A DNA stretch of 64,000 nucleotides, from positions 3,224,001 to 3,288,000 of the forward strand of contig NZ_CP031447.1 of assembly GCF_003391095.1 (NCBI RefSeq). Direction: 5' to 3'. Made by a program: the position numbers and the translations under genes. The DNA is from Austwickia chelonae. Lineage in GTDB: Bacteria > Actinomycetota > Actinomycetes > Actinomycetales > Dermatophilaceae. Positions 1 to 7,939 of this stretch are shown here, piece after piece; the first letter of the stretch is position 1, and each line of letters opens with the position of its first letter. The notes under the pieces were generated by a model. The model searched no databases, was not told the origin of the DNA, and worked only from the letters and a program-made list of their open reading frames with translations.

Positions 1-833
1 TGTGTAATGAGTTCGGCGGCAGTTTCGTCCGCGACCGAGCGATCGAGAACGCAGATCACCACTGGGGCTTCAATCTCCCCGAGATACCTGGTAGCACCGT
101 TCCCATCCAGAATGACGGCCTTCAGATCTGTCGGGAGCGGCAGGTGGTCGGCCAGGCAGGCTGAAGGAAGCACACGTGTGTACCAGGTCGCAGCCTTGGT
201 TGTTTTCGGTTTGAGCAAGGCCCGGATCGAGCTTGGCGTGAGGCCATCTCCTTCCTTCGCCAGATAGGCGTCGAAATCCAACTCCAGCCACTTCAATGTG
301 CCGACGATCGCGAGATCGGCGGCCGGACGCGCCAGCCGTGCGTCCCACTTGAGGTCCATGCGGGCCATATGTTCGATGCTTCCGGGCTCCGGACGAGTTT
401 CGCGTTCGGGCGTGTCCAGGTCCGTGAGAGGAGCGAGCGCGCGGATGCCTTCGACACGCCACCTCGAACCTGCGAAATGTGCCTCCGGCGGATATGTCAT
501 TTCGTCGAGGTAAGAGAAGGTCCCAGTGACCACTTGGCCACTGTTGACAGCGCGCAGCGCCTGCCCGGGTTGCATCGCCCTCAGCGTGTCAAGAGGGTCG
601 GGCAAGACAGGTGCGCTGCTCGTGAGCACCCAGCCGCAACCAATCAGCGCCGCCGCGTAGTTCCGACTGGGTACAGAAATCGCGATGATCAGCTGCCGGT
701 CATGACTGAGTTGGTACCGCGCCGCGCGGCTTCCCAATGCCAGCATGGGACCGATCCAACGTGCGGCGTCTGCGGGCTCGTCGAGGCTCTCCGAAAGGGC
801 GAGTCGAGTCGGCTGGCGGCTAGGAGACGCCAT
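1..833 (-). CDS. Unrecognised large protein, 3' end outside window; possible defence-operon component
   Basis: An uninterrupted minus-strand reading frame begins at ATG 833 (MASPSRQPTRLALSESLDEP) and runs without a stop to the window edge, giving at least 277 residues. It lies 121 bases after the cytosine methyltransferase stop, on the same strand, so it is probably the third gene of that operon. Composition is that of a normal soluble protein: it has no signal peptide or membrane segment, and mixed helical/strand stretches such as QLIIAISVPSRNYAAALIG near residue 50. I recognise no catalytic motif in the visible part. The gene order (HTH, C5 methyltransferase, large unknown) resembles some class 2 DISARM loci, where DrmE accompanies DrmMII. 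That is inference from context, not from a recognised domain. The overlapping frames in this stretch look like shadows. Confidence 0.7.
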   Translation of the reverse strand, partial: MASPSRQPTRLALSESLDEPADAARWIGPMLALGSRAARYQLSHDRQLIIAISVPSRNYAAALIGCGWVLTSSAPVLPDPLDTLRAMQPGQALRAVNSGQVVTGTFSYLDEMTYPPEAHFAGSRWRVEGIRALAPLTDLDTPERETRPEPGSIEHMARMDLKWDARLARPAADLAIVGTLKWLELDFDAYLAKEGDGLTPSSIRALLKPKTTKAATWYTRVLPSACLADHLPLPTDLKAVILDGNGATRYLGEIEAPVVICVLDRSVADETAAELIT

Positions 834-954
834 GTCAGGCACCTCTTTCAACTCGATCTCGCCTCGAATGCGCACAGGCAAACCTAGCCAGTGCCACCAA
901 CGGCATGCGACTCCGTGCAGCGTGTGGCCACGGGACCCAGGGCACCAACACTTG

Positions 955-2079
955 TCACGCGCTGAGCGCTTCACCCGCCGACGATCGGTGCCCTGCTTTA
1001 CGCATCGCCGCCTTGATTGCCGTCGCCAGCGCCTCGGCAAGCGGAGGCGGAACGGCGTTGGAGACCTGTTCGACCTGAGACGAAAACGTCCCCTCGAGCA
1101 CGAATTCAGGCGGGAACCCCTGCAATCGCATGGCCTCGAAAATGCTGAGGCGTCGGCGCCCATCCGGATGGACGTGGATCTCGCGGTGCCCGTAAGCAAC
1201 CGTGGGGCTGGGCTTGTCCCACTCCAAGCGCCGAAAGCTCCGTCCTGCGCGCTGCGCACCTTCGGGGGCAGAGAAGCGCTTCGACACCGGCCTCATCGTC
1301 CAGTGATTCTCATGGTACGGAATGGCTGACTTCTCAAGACCACGAGCGAAAAACGTCGGCTCCGGCAGGCCCCCGATGACAGACCGTACGGTTAGACCCT
1401 TTGCAGCACCCCTGTTGGGTTTGAAACCGCGGGCGACCACCTCATCTCGGAAGCCAGAGATAATGACGCGGTTTCTGGTCTGGGCGACCCCAAAATCGAG
1501 TGCCGAATACTCATCTACTACTGGCGTCAGGCCGATCTCTTTGAATTTCGACATAATGCCACTGAAAGTGACGGCATGCTTGGCGTCCCGGATCCCGACG
1601 ACGTTCTCGAAGAGGACGAACTCCACTCGGTACTTGGACTGGAGTGCCTCCACGATTCGGAGATACAGCAGTGGAAGTTGGTTGCGCGGATCGTTGGGAA
1701 CTGAGCCCGTGTTCGCCCTCGAAAATCCCTGGCACGGAGGACCACCGATCACTCCGATGGGTTCGCCCGGCGCTAGGAGGTCCTTCAGCTGCGCAAGGAC
1801 TCCGTCCGGACCCAGTTGCTCTAGATCTGCCGCGACTGAAACCGTGTCGACGAAGTTTCTCCGGTGTGTGCGAATAGCAGCAGGCGAGAGGTCCACGGCA
1901 AAGGCGAGTGGAAAGTCAGCGTTTCTGAATCCCAGATCCAGCCCTCCCGCCCCTGAGAAAAGACTGACAATTTTCGGGAGCGACATGCCACTTCCGCTAG
2001 GACCCGGGATCTGCGCGTGGTGGTCCTTCCCGGCGGACTTCTGCGAACAGCTCTGGTCGGCGCACTTCGAGGGCATCAC
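955..2079 (-). CDS. DNA (cytosine-5-)-methyltransferase
   Basis: This enzyme transfers a methyl group from S-adenosylmethionine to C5 of cytosine in a specific DNA sequence. The ordered motifs of the family are all visible. Motif I (VSLFSGAGG) is at about residues 38-46. Motif IV (GGPPCQGFS) has the catalytic cysteine at 116. Motif VI is the ENV triplet, motif VIII is QTRNRVIISGFR, motif IX contains RRLSIFEAMRLQGFP, and motif X is QVSNAVPPPLAEALA. At 374 residues it has normal family length with a short target-recognition region. The start overlaps the stop of the upstream HTH gene (ATGA), so the two are co-translated. No restriction endonuclease is visible in the window. The neighbour at 1-833 is a large unknown, which favours a defence system over a simple restriction-modification pair. 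Confidence 0.93.
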   Translation of the reverse strand: MMPSKCADQSCSQKSAGKDHHAQIPGPSGSGMSLPKIVSLFSGAGGLDLGFRNADFPLAFAVDLSPAAIRTHRRNFVDTVSVAADLEQLGPDGVLAQLKDLLAPGEPIGVIGGPPCQGFSRANTGSVPNDPRNQLPLLYLRIVEALQSKYRVEFVLFENVVGIRDAKHAVTFSGIMSKFKEIGLTPVVDEYSALDFGVAQTRNRVIISGFRDEVVARGFKPNRGAAKGLTVRSVIGGLPEPTFFARGLEKSAIPYHENHWTMRPVSKRFSAPEGAQRAGRSFRRLEWDKPSPTVAYGHREIHVHPDGRRRLSIFEAMRLQGFPPEFVLEGTFSSQVEQVSNAVPPPLAEALATAIKAAMRKAGHRSSAGEALSA

Positions 2080-2273
2080 GAACCAGTGCCCTCACTCGTC
2101 ATGCTCCCTTGGTCCTGACGGACCCAGTCGTCAACCTCGTTGCTCTGGAACTTCCACAGACGACCCACCTTGTGCGCGGGCATGCCGCGATCGCTGATCC
2201 ACGCGTACACCGTGTCCTTAGTGACACCGAGGTGGACCGCGATCTCTTCGGCGCTCAGCCATGGCTGCGACAT
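2076..2273 (-). CDS. Small excisionase/MerR-type helix-turn-helix protein
   Basis: This 65-residue protein is nearly all one winged HTH domain of the excisionase (HTH_17) type. The pattern LSAEEIAVHLGVTKDTVYAW is followed by the wing segment GRLWKFQSNEVDDWV. Proteins of this size usually bind DNA as small regulators or recombination accessory factors. It is the first gene of the operon with the methyltransferase, sharing an ATGA overlap. A 7+7 inverted repeat lies 33 bases upstream, so autoregulation of a modification/defence operon (a controller-like role) is plausible. No integrase is nearby, which argues against a true Xis role. Confidence 0.85.
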   Translation of the reverse strand: MSQPWLSAEEIAVHLGVTKDTVYAWISDRGMPAHKVGRLWKFQSNEVDDWVRQDQGSMTSEGTGS

Positions 2274-2305
2274 CGGAGACTCCTGACTCGGGTTCTGCCA
2301 AGCCT

Positions 2306-2324
2306 AACCCGGTATAGCCGGGTT
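2306..2324. promoter_or_regulatory. Inverted repeat upstream of the HTH-methyltransferase operon
   Basis: AACCCGG and CCGGGTT form perfect 7-base arms around a 5-base spacer, 33 bases before the HTH start codon. On the minus strand the spacer contributes to a TATACC-like -10 element. Binding here would block initiation, as expected for an operator. The role is inferred. Confidence 0.45.
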
Positions 2325-2403
2325 TGCTTGACTTTGGTGGGAGCGCGCGCATTTGGGCCACCAGTCGCGGCCCAAATGCGCAGCAACCTGCTGCACAAAT
2401 CGG

Positions 2404-3560
2404 CTAACGTGCCGTTGCCGAATCGGGGTCCGCCTCCGGCGACTGGCGTGGCTTCATCGCGCAACGAGGCCCAGATCCCTCCTCTGGATACAGCCACGCG
2501 CCTGGGAGCGGGAGATGAGCCCTTCCCATAGCTGCCCACCTTTCGCTTTCACTAGACGGTATGTGGTGACCGCCGACGCTGGTGTGGAGGCGTGAGGCTG
2601 GGGACTGGTCGCCGCAGGCGGTGTGGGATCGATGGTAGTTGTAGTGGTGGACCCAGATCTCGATGGCGTTGCGTCGTTCGGCTTCTGAGTTGTCGGCGCG
2701 GGCATAGAAGCACTCGTTGGTCATCAGTCGCTGGTAGCGCTCGATCTTGCCGTTGTGGTGGGGCGCGTAGGCCCGTGTGCGTTGGTACCGGCCGATGAAC
2801 GCGTTGATCGAACGACCGAAAGCGTGCGAGGTGCAGTTCGCGCCGTTGTCGGTGATCAGCCGGGTGGCCTGCGTGATGCCATGAGCGGCGAAGAAGGCTC
2901 GGGCGCGGTGGAAGACCCCGATGGTCGTGGCTGCCTTCTCGTCCTGGAGTGCTTCGGTGTAGGCCAGTCGGGAGTGCCCGTCTTGCATGGAGTGGAGGTA
3001 GGTGTAGCCGACCTTCTGCTTGTGCGCACGTTTGCTGGCCAGTGTCTCGATGCTGCCGCGGCCATGGGTCCACCAGCCGCTGCTGTCGGGGATCTTCCCG
3101 ACCTTCTTCACGTCCATGTGGACCATGTGCCCGGGGTAGCGGACGATGATCTTCCCTGGTTGGCGCAGGTCCTCACCATCAGGAGTGATGTCGTGGATCC
3201 GGTTCGGCCTTAGGCGGTCCGGCCAGCGTGTCACCGTCCGCATGCAGCACCGCAGGTCATGGTGGTCAGCGAGCTCGCGAGTGATCCGGCGAGCGGACCA
3301 CTGGTGTTTGCGTCGCCAGTGCTCGATCAGTTCGACCACCCACGCAGCCAGCAGTGACGGACGCCTGACAGAGGCGGGCTGGATCGGTCCTCAAGACCAA
3401 GCGCACCGAGTCCACGGTAACGAGCCACCCACTTCGACAGCGCGGTGCGGGATATCCGGAACTCAGCCGCGACGTGCGAAATCGGCCGACCAGCCTTGAA
3501 TACCTGATCGACGGCACGCTGCCTTCCAGCAGGTGTGAACGGGGCATTACGGTGGGTCAT
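2404..3560 (-). pseudogene. IS481-family transposase, frameshifted
   Basis: The N-terminal part starts at ATG 3560 (MTHRNAPFTPAGRQRAVDQV), carries the HTH, and goes out of frame after DRSSPPLS. The rest continues in the -1 frame as RRPSLLAAWVVELIEHWRR and reaches the catalytic DDE region: PGHMVHMDVKKVGKIPD, LITDNGANC, and HHNGKIERYQR. The switch point near 3365 is not a slippery heptamer, and IS481 transposases are normally one frame of about 310-340 residues, so this is a one-base loss. The C-terminus continues about 50 residues past the usual HTSVGGHHIP ending, into unrelated DNA, which suggests the downstream end of the element is missing. The upstream tip may be at 3724, where the minus strand begins TGTAACAACC. 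No matching partner repeat was found. Confidence 0.85.
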
Positions 3561-3724
3561 GGAACGGGTCTCTTCCAGCAGGTGGACGGCTTCAACACCA
3601 CCCGTCGTGCCGGTCACGGGGCCCATTCCTTCATTCCCGCCCCGTGACTACAACGTCATGACCCGCAACATCAGACGTCGTCAATCAAGGAGGGGTCCAG
3701 CACCTGCACTCCATGGTTGTTACA

Positions 3725-3984
3725 CCGGCGGTGGGACAACCTCACCCTCTGGAGACTGGGCAGGGAGTACGCCCCCTATTGGTTTGAACTGGCCCGATGT
3801 CGCACCATAACTGGTATTTCGAGAGACCTCTGAGCCGCAGGACGTGGTGACAGCGAAGAAGGCCGAGGAGGTCAACTACGCCGTCCGCAGGTGTGTACTG
3901 CCGCAGTGCCCCGGCTCTCTGCTTCGACTGGTACCGCGAGGTGATCGCCACCCGAGGCGCTTCGCTGCGTTGACGGCCGGTCGC
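3725..3984. other. Gap between IS481 remnant and ABC operon, no gene seen
   Basis: About 260 bases on the far side of the presumed IS tip contain only short frames without recognisable content. A remnant interrupted by the insertion is possible but unsupported. Confidence 0.4.
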
Positions 3985-4025
3985 CGGTGGCCGGGTGAGC
4001 TTCCCCGCGGGGCGTCCGGCCACCG
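3985..4025 (-). terminator. Hairpin after ABC exporter operon
   Basis: CGGTGGCCGG (3985-3994) pairs perfectly with CCGGCCACCG (4016-4025), 6 bases past the stop of the last ABC gene. There is no clear U-run, as is common in actinobacteria. Confidence 0.65.
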
Positions 4026-4031
4026 ACGGCG

Positions 4032-4787
4032 TCATTTCTGGAGGAGCAGCCCGAGGCGACGCCGCGCCAGCCACAGCCCGCAGGCCCCCATGACGGCCAG
4101 GTAGACCACGGAGACGACGCTCGCCCAACCGGGGACGCCGATGGTCAGTTCGCGGCAGAGCGCCACGCCCCGGTAGAGCGGGGTCGCCTCGACGAGCCAG
4201 CGGGCCGGCCCCTCGACGGTGTCCACGGGGAAGAAGGTGCCGGAGAAGAGCGTCATCGGCATCATCACCAGGGTCACGAATTCGAAGTCCTGCCAGCTGC
4301 GCACATAGGTGCACGCCCACATGCCCACCCCGGCGAAGGCGAAACCGATGAGCAGGGTCGCGGGGACGGCCAGCAGCGCCCACCAGGAGAGGGTCAACCC
4401 CATGGCGGCCATCAGCCCGAGGAATCCTGTGGCATAGATCCCGCCGCGGGCCAGCGACCAGATGAGCTCTCCGACGGCGATGTCCCCCACCGACAGCGGC
4501 GTCGCCAAGGCCACCTCGTACACCTTCCCGTACTTCATCCGGAAGAACATGTTGAAGGTGGAGTCCATGACCGCACCGTTCATCGCCGAGGCCGCCAGCA
4601 TCGCGGGGGCCACGAAGACGGCGTACGGGACGGTCTGCCCGGCGGCCTGGACGTCGTTGATCATCGCGCCGACGCCGACACCGATCGACAGCAGGTAGAA
4701 CACCGGCTCCAGGAAGCCGCTGAGGAAGACCACCCAGGCACGGCGGTAGACGAGGGCGTGCCGGCCGACCAGTCGCCAGGCGTTCAT
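4032..4787 (-). CDS. ABC-2 type permease, second subunit
   Basis: This 251-residue integral membrane protein has about six hydrophobic segments and the ABC-2 family layout (RAWVVFLSGFLEPVFYLLSI near the start, LFSGTFFPVDTVEGPARWL before the last segments). It forms the channel half of an exporter with the paralogous permease at 4784-5587 and the ATPase at 5589-6581. ATG 4787 overlaps the preceding stop as ATGA. The longer frame extending upstream is a shadow of the neighbour. The three-gene order ATPase-permease-permease matches NodIJ/DrrAB-like exporters of hydrophobic compounds. The substrate cannot be read from sequence. Confidence 0.88.
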   Translation of the reverse strand: MNAWRLVGRHALVYRRAWVVFLSGFLEPVFYLLSIGVGVGAMINDVQAAGQTVPYAVFVAPAMLAASAMNGAVMDSTFNMFFRMKYGKVYEVALATPLSVGDIAVGELIWSLARGGIYATGFLGLMAAMGLTLSWWALLAVPATLLIGFAFAGVGMWACTYVRSWQDFEFVTLVMMPMTLFSGTFFPVDTVEGPARWLVEATPLYRGVALCRELTIGVPGWASVVSVVYLAVMGACGLWLARRRLGLLLQK

Positions 4788-5587
4788 GAGATGAGCCGCC
4801 TCTCCAGGCGTCGCAGGGTGACCCAGCCCCCGGCAACAGCCAGGACGACGAGGTAGCCGACATGTCCGGCGGCTGCGGGCCAGGTCACCAGACCGGACAG
4901 GAACATGCGGGTCAGTTCGACGCCGTGCCACAGCGGGGTCGCCCGGGCCAGCCATTGCAGGGGTTCGGCGAGATTGGTGATCGGGAAAAAAGCCCCGGAG
5001 AACAGGAAGAGCGGCATGACGACGAGCCGCAGGATCATCGAGAACCTGGCGTCGGTCTCGGCGGTGACGGACACGGCGTAGAAGGGCGTCGCGAAGGCCA
5101 GGCCGACGAGGAGCTGGGTGAGGAAGGCGGGCAGCGCGCCCCACCAGGTCCGGTAGACCCCGAAGGGGATCATGGCCGCCATGAAGACCGCGCAGGCGGT
5201 GGCGACCCGGAAGGTGATGAAGGCCAGGTGGGCGAGGAGGACGTCGATCGGCTGCAGCGGCGTGGAGATCTTCCCGAAGAAGGTCTTGTTCCATTTGAGC
5301 AGGCCCAGGACCGGCCACAGCACTTCCCCGACGGCCAGTTGCATGGCGTGTCCGGCGAGGATCCCCGGCGCCACGAAATGCAGGTACGACGGTGCCCCGC
5401 CGACGGTGTTCCCCGAGCCGTCGACGAGCCGCCCCAGGAGGACCCCCATCGCGGTGAGGTAGAGCACCGGGGTGATGAAGGAGTTCACCACCGATCCACG
5501 CCAGGTGCGCCGGTACACGGTGGCCCAGTAGTCGAACTGGCGGGCGACCAGGGCCAGGTGCCCGGGGCTGTCGGGGAGCGTCGTCAT
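4784..5587 (-). CDS. ABC-2 type permease, first subunit
   Basis: This is a 267-residue membrane protein with six predicted helices and the same ABC-2 fold as its downstream neighbour. The shared segment LFLFSGAFFPITNLAEPLQW sits at the same place in both. It starts one base after the ATPase stop, so translation is coupled. Together with the ATPase it should export a small molecule (drug, lipid or oligosaccharide type), and the sequence does not say which. Two divergent permeases imply a heterodimeric channel. Confidence 0.88.
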   Translation of the reverse strand: MTTLPDSPGHLALVARQFDYWATVYRRTWRGSVVNSFITPVLYLTAMGVLLGRLVDGSGNTVGGAPSYLHFVAPGILAGHAMQLAVGEVLWPVLGLLKWNKTFFGKISTPLQPIDVLLAHLAFITFRVATACAVFMAAMIPFGVYRTWWGALPAFLTQLLVGLAFATPFYAVSVTAETDARFSMILRLVVMPLFLFSGAFFPITNLAEPLQWLARATPLWHGVELTRMFLSGLVTWPAAAGHVGYLVVLAVAGGWVTLRRLERRLIS

Positions 5588-5588
5588 G

Positions 5589-6581
5589 TCAGTCGATCAG
5601 GGCCCGGCCGGTGAGCTGGAGGAAGACGTCCTCCAGGGTGGACCGGCGGGCCAGGGTCGTCTCGGCGCGCACCCGGGCGTGGACGGCGGCCAGGGTGTGG
5701 TCGGCGTCGTCGGTGTAGAGCAGGATCCGGTCGGGGAGGGTCTCGGTGCGGTCGACGAGACCGTCGAGCTTCGTGGCGACGGTGGCCATCTCCTGAGGGG
5801 TGATCGCCCCGAAGCGGGCTTCGACGACCTCACGGGTGGAATGGGCCCGGATGAGTTCGGCCGGTGACCCTTCGGCGACGATGCAGCCGCCGTCCATGAC
5901 GACGAGGCGGTCGCACAGCTGTTCGGCCTCGTCCATGTAGTGGGTGGTGAGGATCTGGGTGACCCCGGAGTGCTTCAACCGGTAGAGCTGGTCCCAGAGC
6001 AGGTGACGGGCCTGCGGGTCGAGACCGGTGGTGGGTTCGTCGAGCAGCAGCAGGTCGGGGGTGTTGACCAGGGAGCGGGCGATGGTCAGTCGTCTTCTCA
6101 TCCCGCCGGAGAGCTCCTCGACCTGGTCGTGGGCCTTCTCGGTGAGCTTGACGAAGTCGAGCAGTTCGTCGGCCCGCTGTTGCACGTGACGGCGGGAGAA
6201 CCCGAAGTAGCGTCCGTAGACGGTCAGGTTCTCCCGGACGGACAGTTCCTTGTCGAGGGTGTCCTCCTGCGGGCAGACCCCGAGCCGGGCCCGGATCCGG
6301 GAGCCGTGGGCCGCCGGGTCCAGCCCGAGGACCTGAAGGTCACCACCGGTACGAGGACTGACCGTGGCGATCATGCGCATGGTCGTGGACTTGCCGGCAC
6401 CATTGGGGCCGAGAAAACCGAAGAGTTCGCCACGGCGCACGGTGATGTCGATGCCCTTGACGGCCTCGAAGGTGCCATAGGCCTTGCGCAGGCCACGGGC
6501 CGAAACGAGGTCGTCGGCCGAGGGCGACGGGCTCTCCTCTTGCGCCGGATCAGGTGGCCTTTCCCTCGTACCGTCGGTCAT
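5589..6581 (-). CDS. ABC transporter ATP-binding protein, DrrA/NodI type
   Basis: This cytoplasmic ATPase powers the two downstream ABC-2 permeases. Walker A (GPNGAGKS) is at about 58-65, the signature LSGGM at 157-161, and Walker B (LLLLDE) at 177-182. These are followed by a D-loop with TTGLD and a DrrA-like C-terminal region. The chosen ATG 6581 has a GAGGAG ribosome site six bases upstream. A GTG 24 bases earlier lacks one. The first 25 residues are a Pro/Glu/Ser-rich tail. The 330-residue length is typical. The gene heads a tightly packed three-gene operon. Confidence 0.92.
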   Translation of the reverse strand: MTDGTRERPPDPAQEESPSPSADDLVSARGLRKAYGTFEAVKGIDITVRRGELFGFLGPNGAGKSTTMRMIATVSPRTGGDLQVLGLDPAAHGSRIRARLGVCPQEDTLDKELSVRENLTVYGRYFGFSRRHVQQRADELLDFVKLTEKAHDQVEELSGGMRRRLTIARSLVNTPDLLLLDEPTTGLDPQARHLLWDQLYRLKHSGVTQILTTHYMDEAEQLCDRLVVMDGGCIVAEGSPAELIRAHSTREVVEARFGAITPQEMATVATKLDGLVDRTETLPDRILLYTDDADHTLAAVHARVRAETTLARRSTLEDVFLQLTGRALID

Positions 6582-6705
6582 CAGCTCTCCTCGGGGTCGG
6601 CTCACGCTAACAATTCGCCGCGGCGGTCTCCACCGCTTTTCCCGATGACGAAACCATCAGCCCACGCCCCCGGCGGGCATGGTGTTACCTGCTGTTCGCG
6701 GGTCG

Positions 6706-7008
6706 CTACCCGGCGCGGCTGCTCAGGAAGATCGACATCGAGAGGATGCCCCACCCCAGGGATCCGACGAAGTAGTACGGGGTGTGTTCGCGGTCCCCGC
6801 GGTATCCCTTCTTGATACCGAGGTAGAGGCAGAGCAGGCTTGCGGCCCCGGTGAGGACGATGGTCAACGCGATGCGGGACAGCGGCGGGAGCCCGCCGAT
6901 CAGCAGGATCGTCGTGACGGCCATGACGACACCGAGGATCGACTCGACCCCGTCGAGCCGCGGCCAGGACCACCGCTGGTGGGTGTCCTCCGAACTGATC
7001 TCGCTCAT
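6706..7008 (-). CDS. Small integral membrane protein, unknown
   Basis: This protein has 100 residues with a hydrophilic N-terminus (MSEISSEDTHQRWSWPRLDG) and three hydrophobic segments at about 20-40, 44-65 and 78-96. ATG 7008 is preceded by GGGAG at a good distance, so the 13-residue longer version is unlikely. The actinobacterial pattern of one tail plus three helices is common, with no known function. It sits 124 bases upstream of the ABC operon on the same strand and may be transcribed with it. Confidence 0.7.
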   Translation of the reverse strand: MSEISSEDTHQRWSWPRLDGVESILGVVMAVTTILLIGGLPPLSRIALTIVLTGAASLLCLYLGIKKGYRGDREHTPYYFVGSLGWGILSMSIFLSSRAG

Positions 7009-7210
7009 CGCCACTCCCGGAAAAGTCTGATTTCTCCGGATTTTCACATGAGGGACGCGCTGCGCTGCGGCGACGCGCAGGACAGCGCCCGCTCAACGGC
7101 ACCGGCCACCACGACGAGCCCCGGCGGAGGTGGCTTCACAGGCGAACAGAATCTCAAAATCCTCAGCGAACAAAGGGTAAAGAGCAAGGAAAAGCTGCAC
7201 CTCGAAAATC

Positions 7211-7558
7211 ATGACCGTGGGAATTGCTGCAGCACTAGCAGGAGCAGGGTTTATCTCCCCGTCCGCCTTCGCCTCAGAATCCACACAGTCCAACACCTCC
7301 ACAGCGGCCTCCACTGCCATCGGAATCGCAGCGATAGACGTGGACGGATCCTTCGGTCCGGAGAGCGTCAAGGCACTTCAGCGGTTCCTCAACCGCGCCA
7401 ATGAGGGTCTCGCCGTGGACGGCTCTTTCGGCCCTAAAACCATCAGCGCCCTGCAGAGATTCCTCGTCAGGTTGGGATATCACATCGCCGTGGACGGCTC
7501 CTTCGGACCCGCCACGGTCAGGGCCTTGCAGCAATTTCTCAACAAAGTGCGCGCTTGA
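7211..7558 (+). CDS. Small exported protein with three peptidoglycan-binding-like repeats
   Basis: After a hydrophobic, signal-like N-terminus (MTVGIAAALAGAGFISPSAF) and a Ser/Thr linker, the 115-residue protein has three copies of a 24-26-residue unit. Each is built around VDGSFGP, then ALQ and FL, which is the core of the PG_binding_1 fold. Such modules bind cell-wall peptidoglycan. There is no catalytic domain, so this is a wall-binding module alone. Start choice is unsure: ATG 7211 lacks basic residues for a signal peptide and the AAGGA at 7186 is too far away. No other start codon is in frame back to the stop at 7178. Confidence 0.75.
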   Translation: MTVGIAAALAGAGFISPSAFASESTQSNTSTAASTAIGIAAIDVDGSFGPESVKALQRFLNRANEGLAVDGSFGPKTISALQRFLVRLGYHIAVDGSFGPATVRALQQFLNKVRA

Positions 7559-7618
7559 ACGGCTTGAACGGTGAAGCAGCGCGTCACTGGATAAGTGAGA
7601 CGGGGAGATTCCTGTTCC

Positions 7619-7927
7619 TCAACGCACCGGCGCGTGGGTCTGCGCACTCAGCGGAAAATTCACGTCGAGGATCCGAGCCCGGATGTCGGTGATCCCGAAT
7701 CCGGCCAGGCGGGCTTCGTGCCGGGTCAGATAGTCCTGGGCGTGGGCGCGGTCGGTGAAGAGATAGATGCCACCGGCGATCCCCTGGGCCGCGTCCTCCG
7801 TCCAGATCTTCCACAGCAGGCCGGGCTCGTCCGCGATCTGGCGGGCGAGCCCGGCGTAGGCCTCCGACATCTCCTCCCCCCACGGGCCAGGAGACGGGAA
7901 ATCGATCTGCAGGGCGACGGCACTCAT
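7619..7927 (-). CDS. YdhR-family putative monooxygenase
   Basis: The protein has 102 residues with the ABM/dimeric alpha-beta barrel character of YdhR (VALQIDFPSPG, EPGLLWKIWTED, AAQGIAGGIYLFTD). The family is small and dimeric, with a suggested monooxygenase role and no settled substrate. It starts 12 bases after the class V aminotransferase stop on the same strand, so the two are likely one transcript. Confidence 0.82.
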   Translation of the reverse strand: MSAVALQIDFPSPGPWGEEMSEAYAGLARQIADEPGLLWKIWTEDAAQGIAGGIYLFTDRAHAQDYLTRHEARLAGFGITDIRARILDVNFPLSAQTHAPVR

Positions 7928-7939
7928 CGTCCTAGCCTG

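Noticed and set aside
70-462. Long Arg/His-rich minus-strand frame near the left edge
   Set aside because: It overlaps the much better uninterrupted minus-strand frame from 833 to the edge and has shadow-like composition.
3327-3380. Programmed frameshift in the IS481 transposase
   Set aside because: No slippery heptamer at the joint and IS481 normally encodes a single-frame transposase; treated as mutation.
3742-4863. 373-codon minus-strand frame over the ABC permease
   Set aside because: Arg/Gly/Pro-rich shadow of the permease genes; no membrane pattern or motif.
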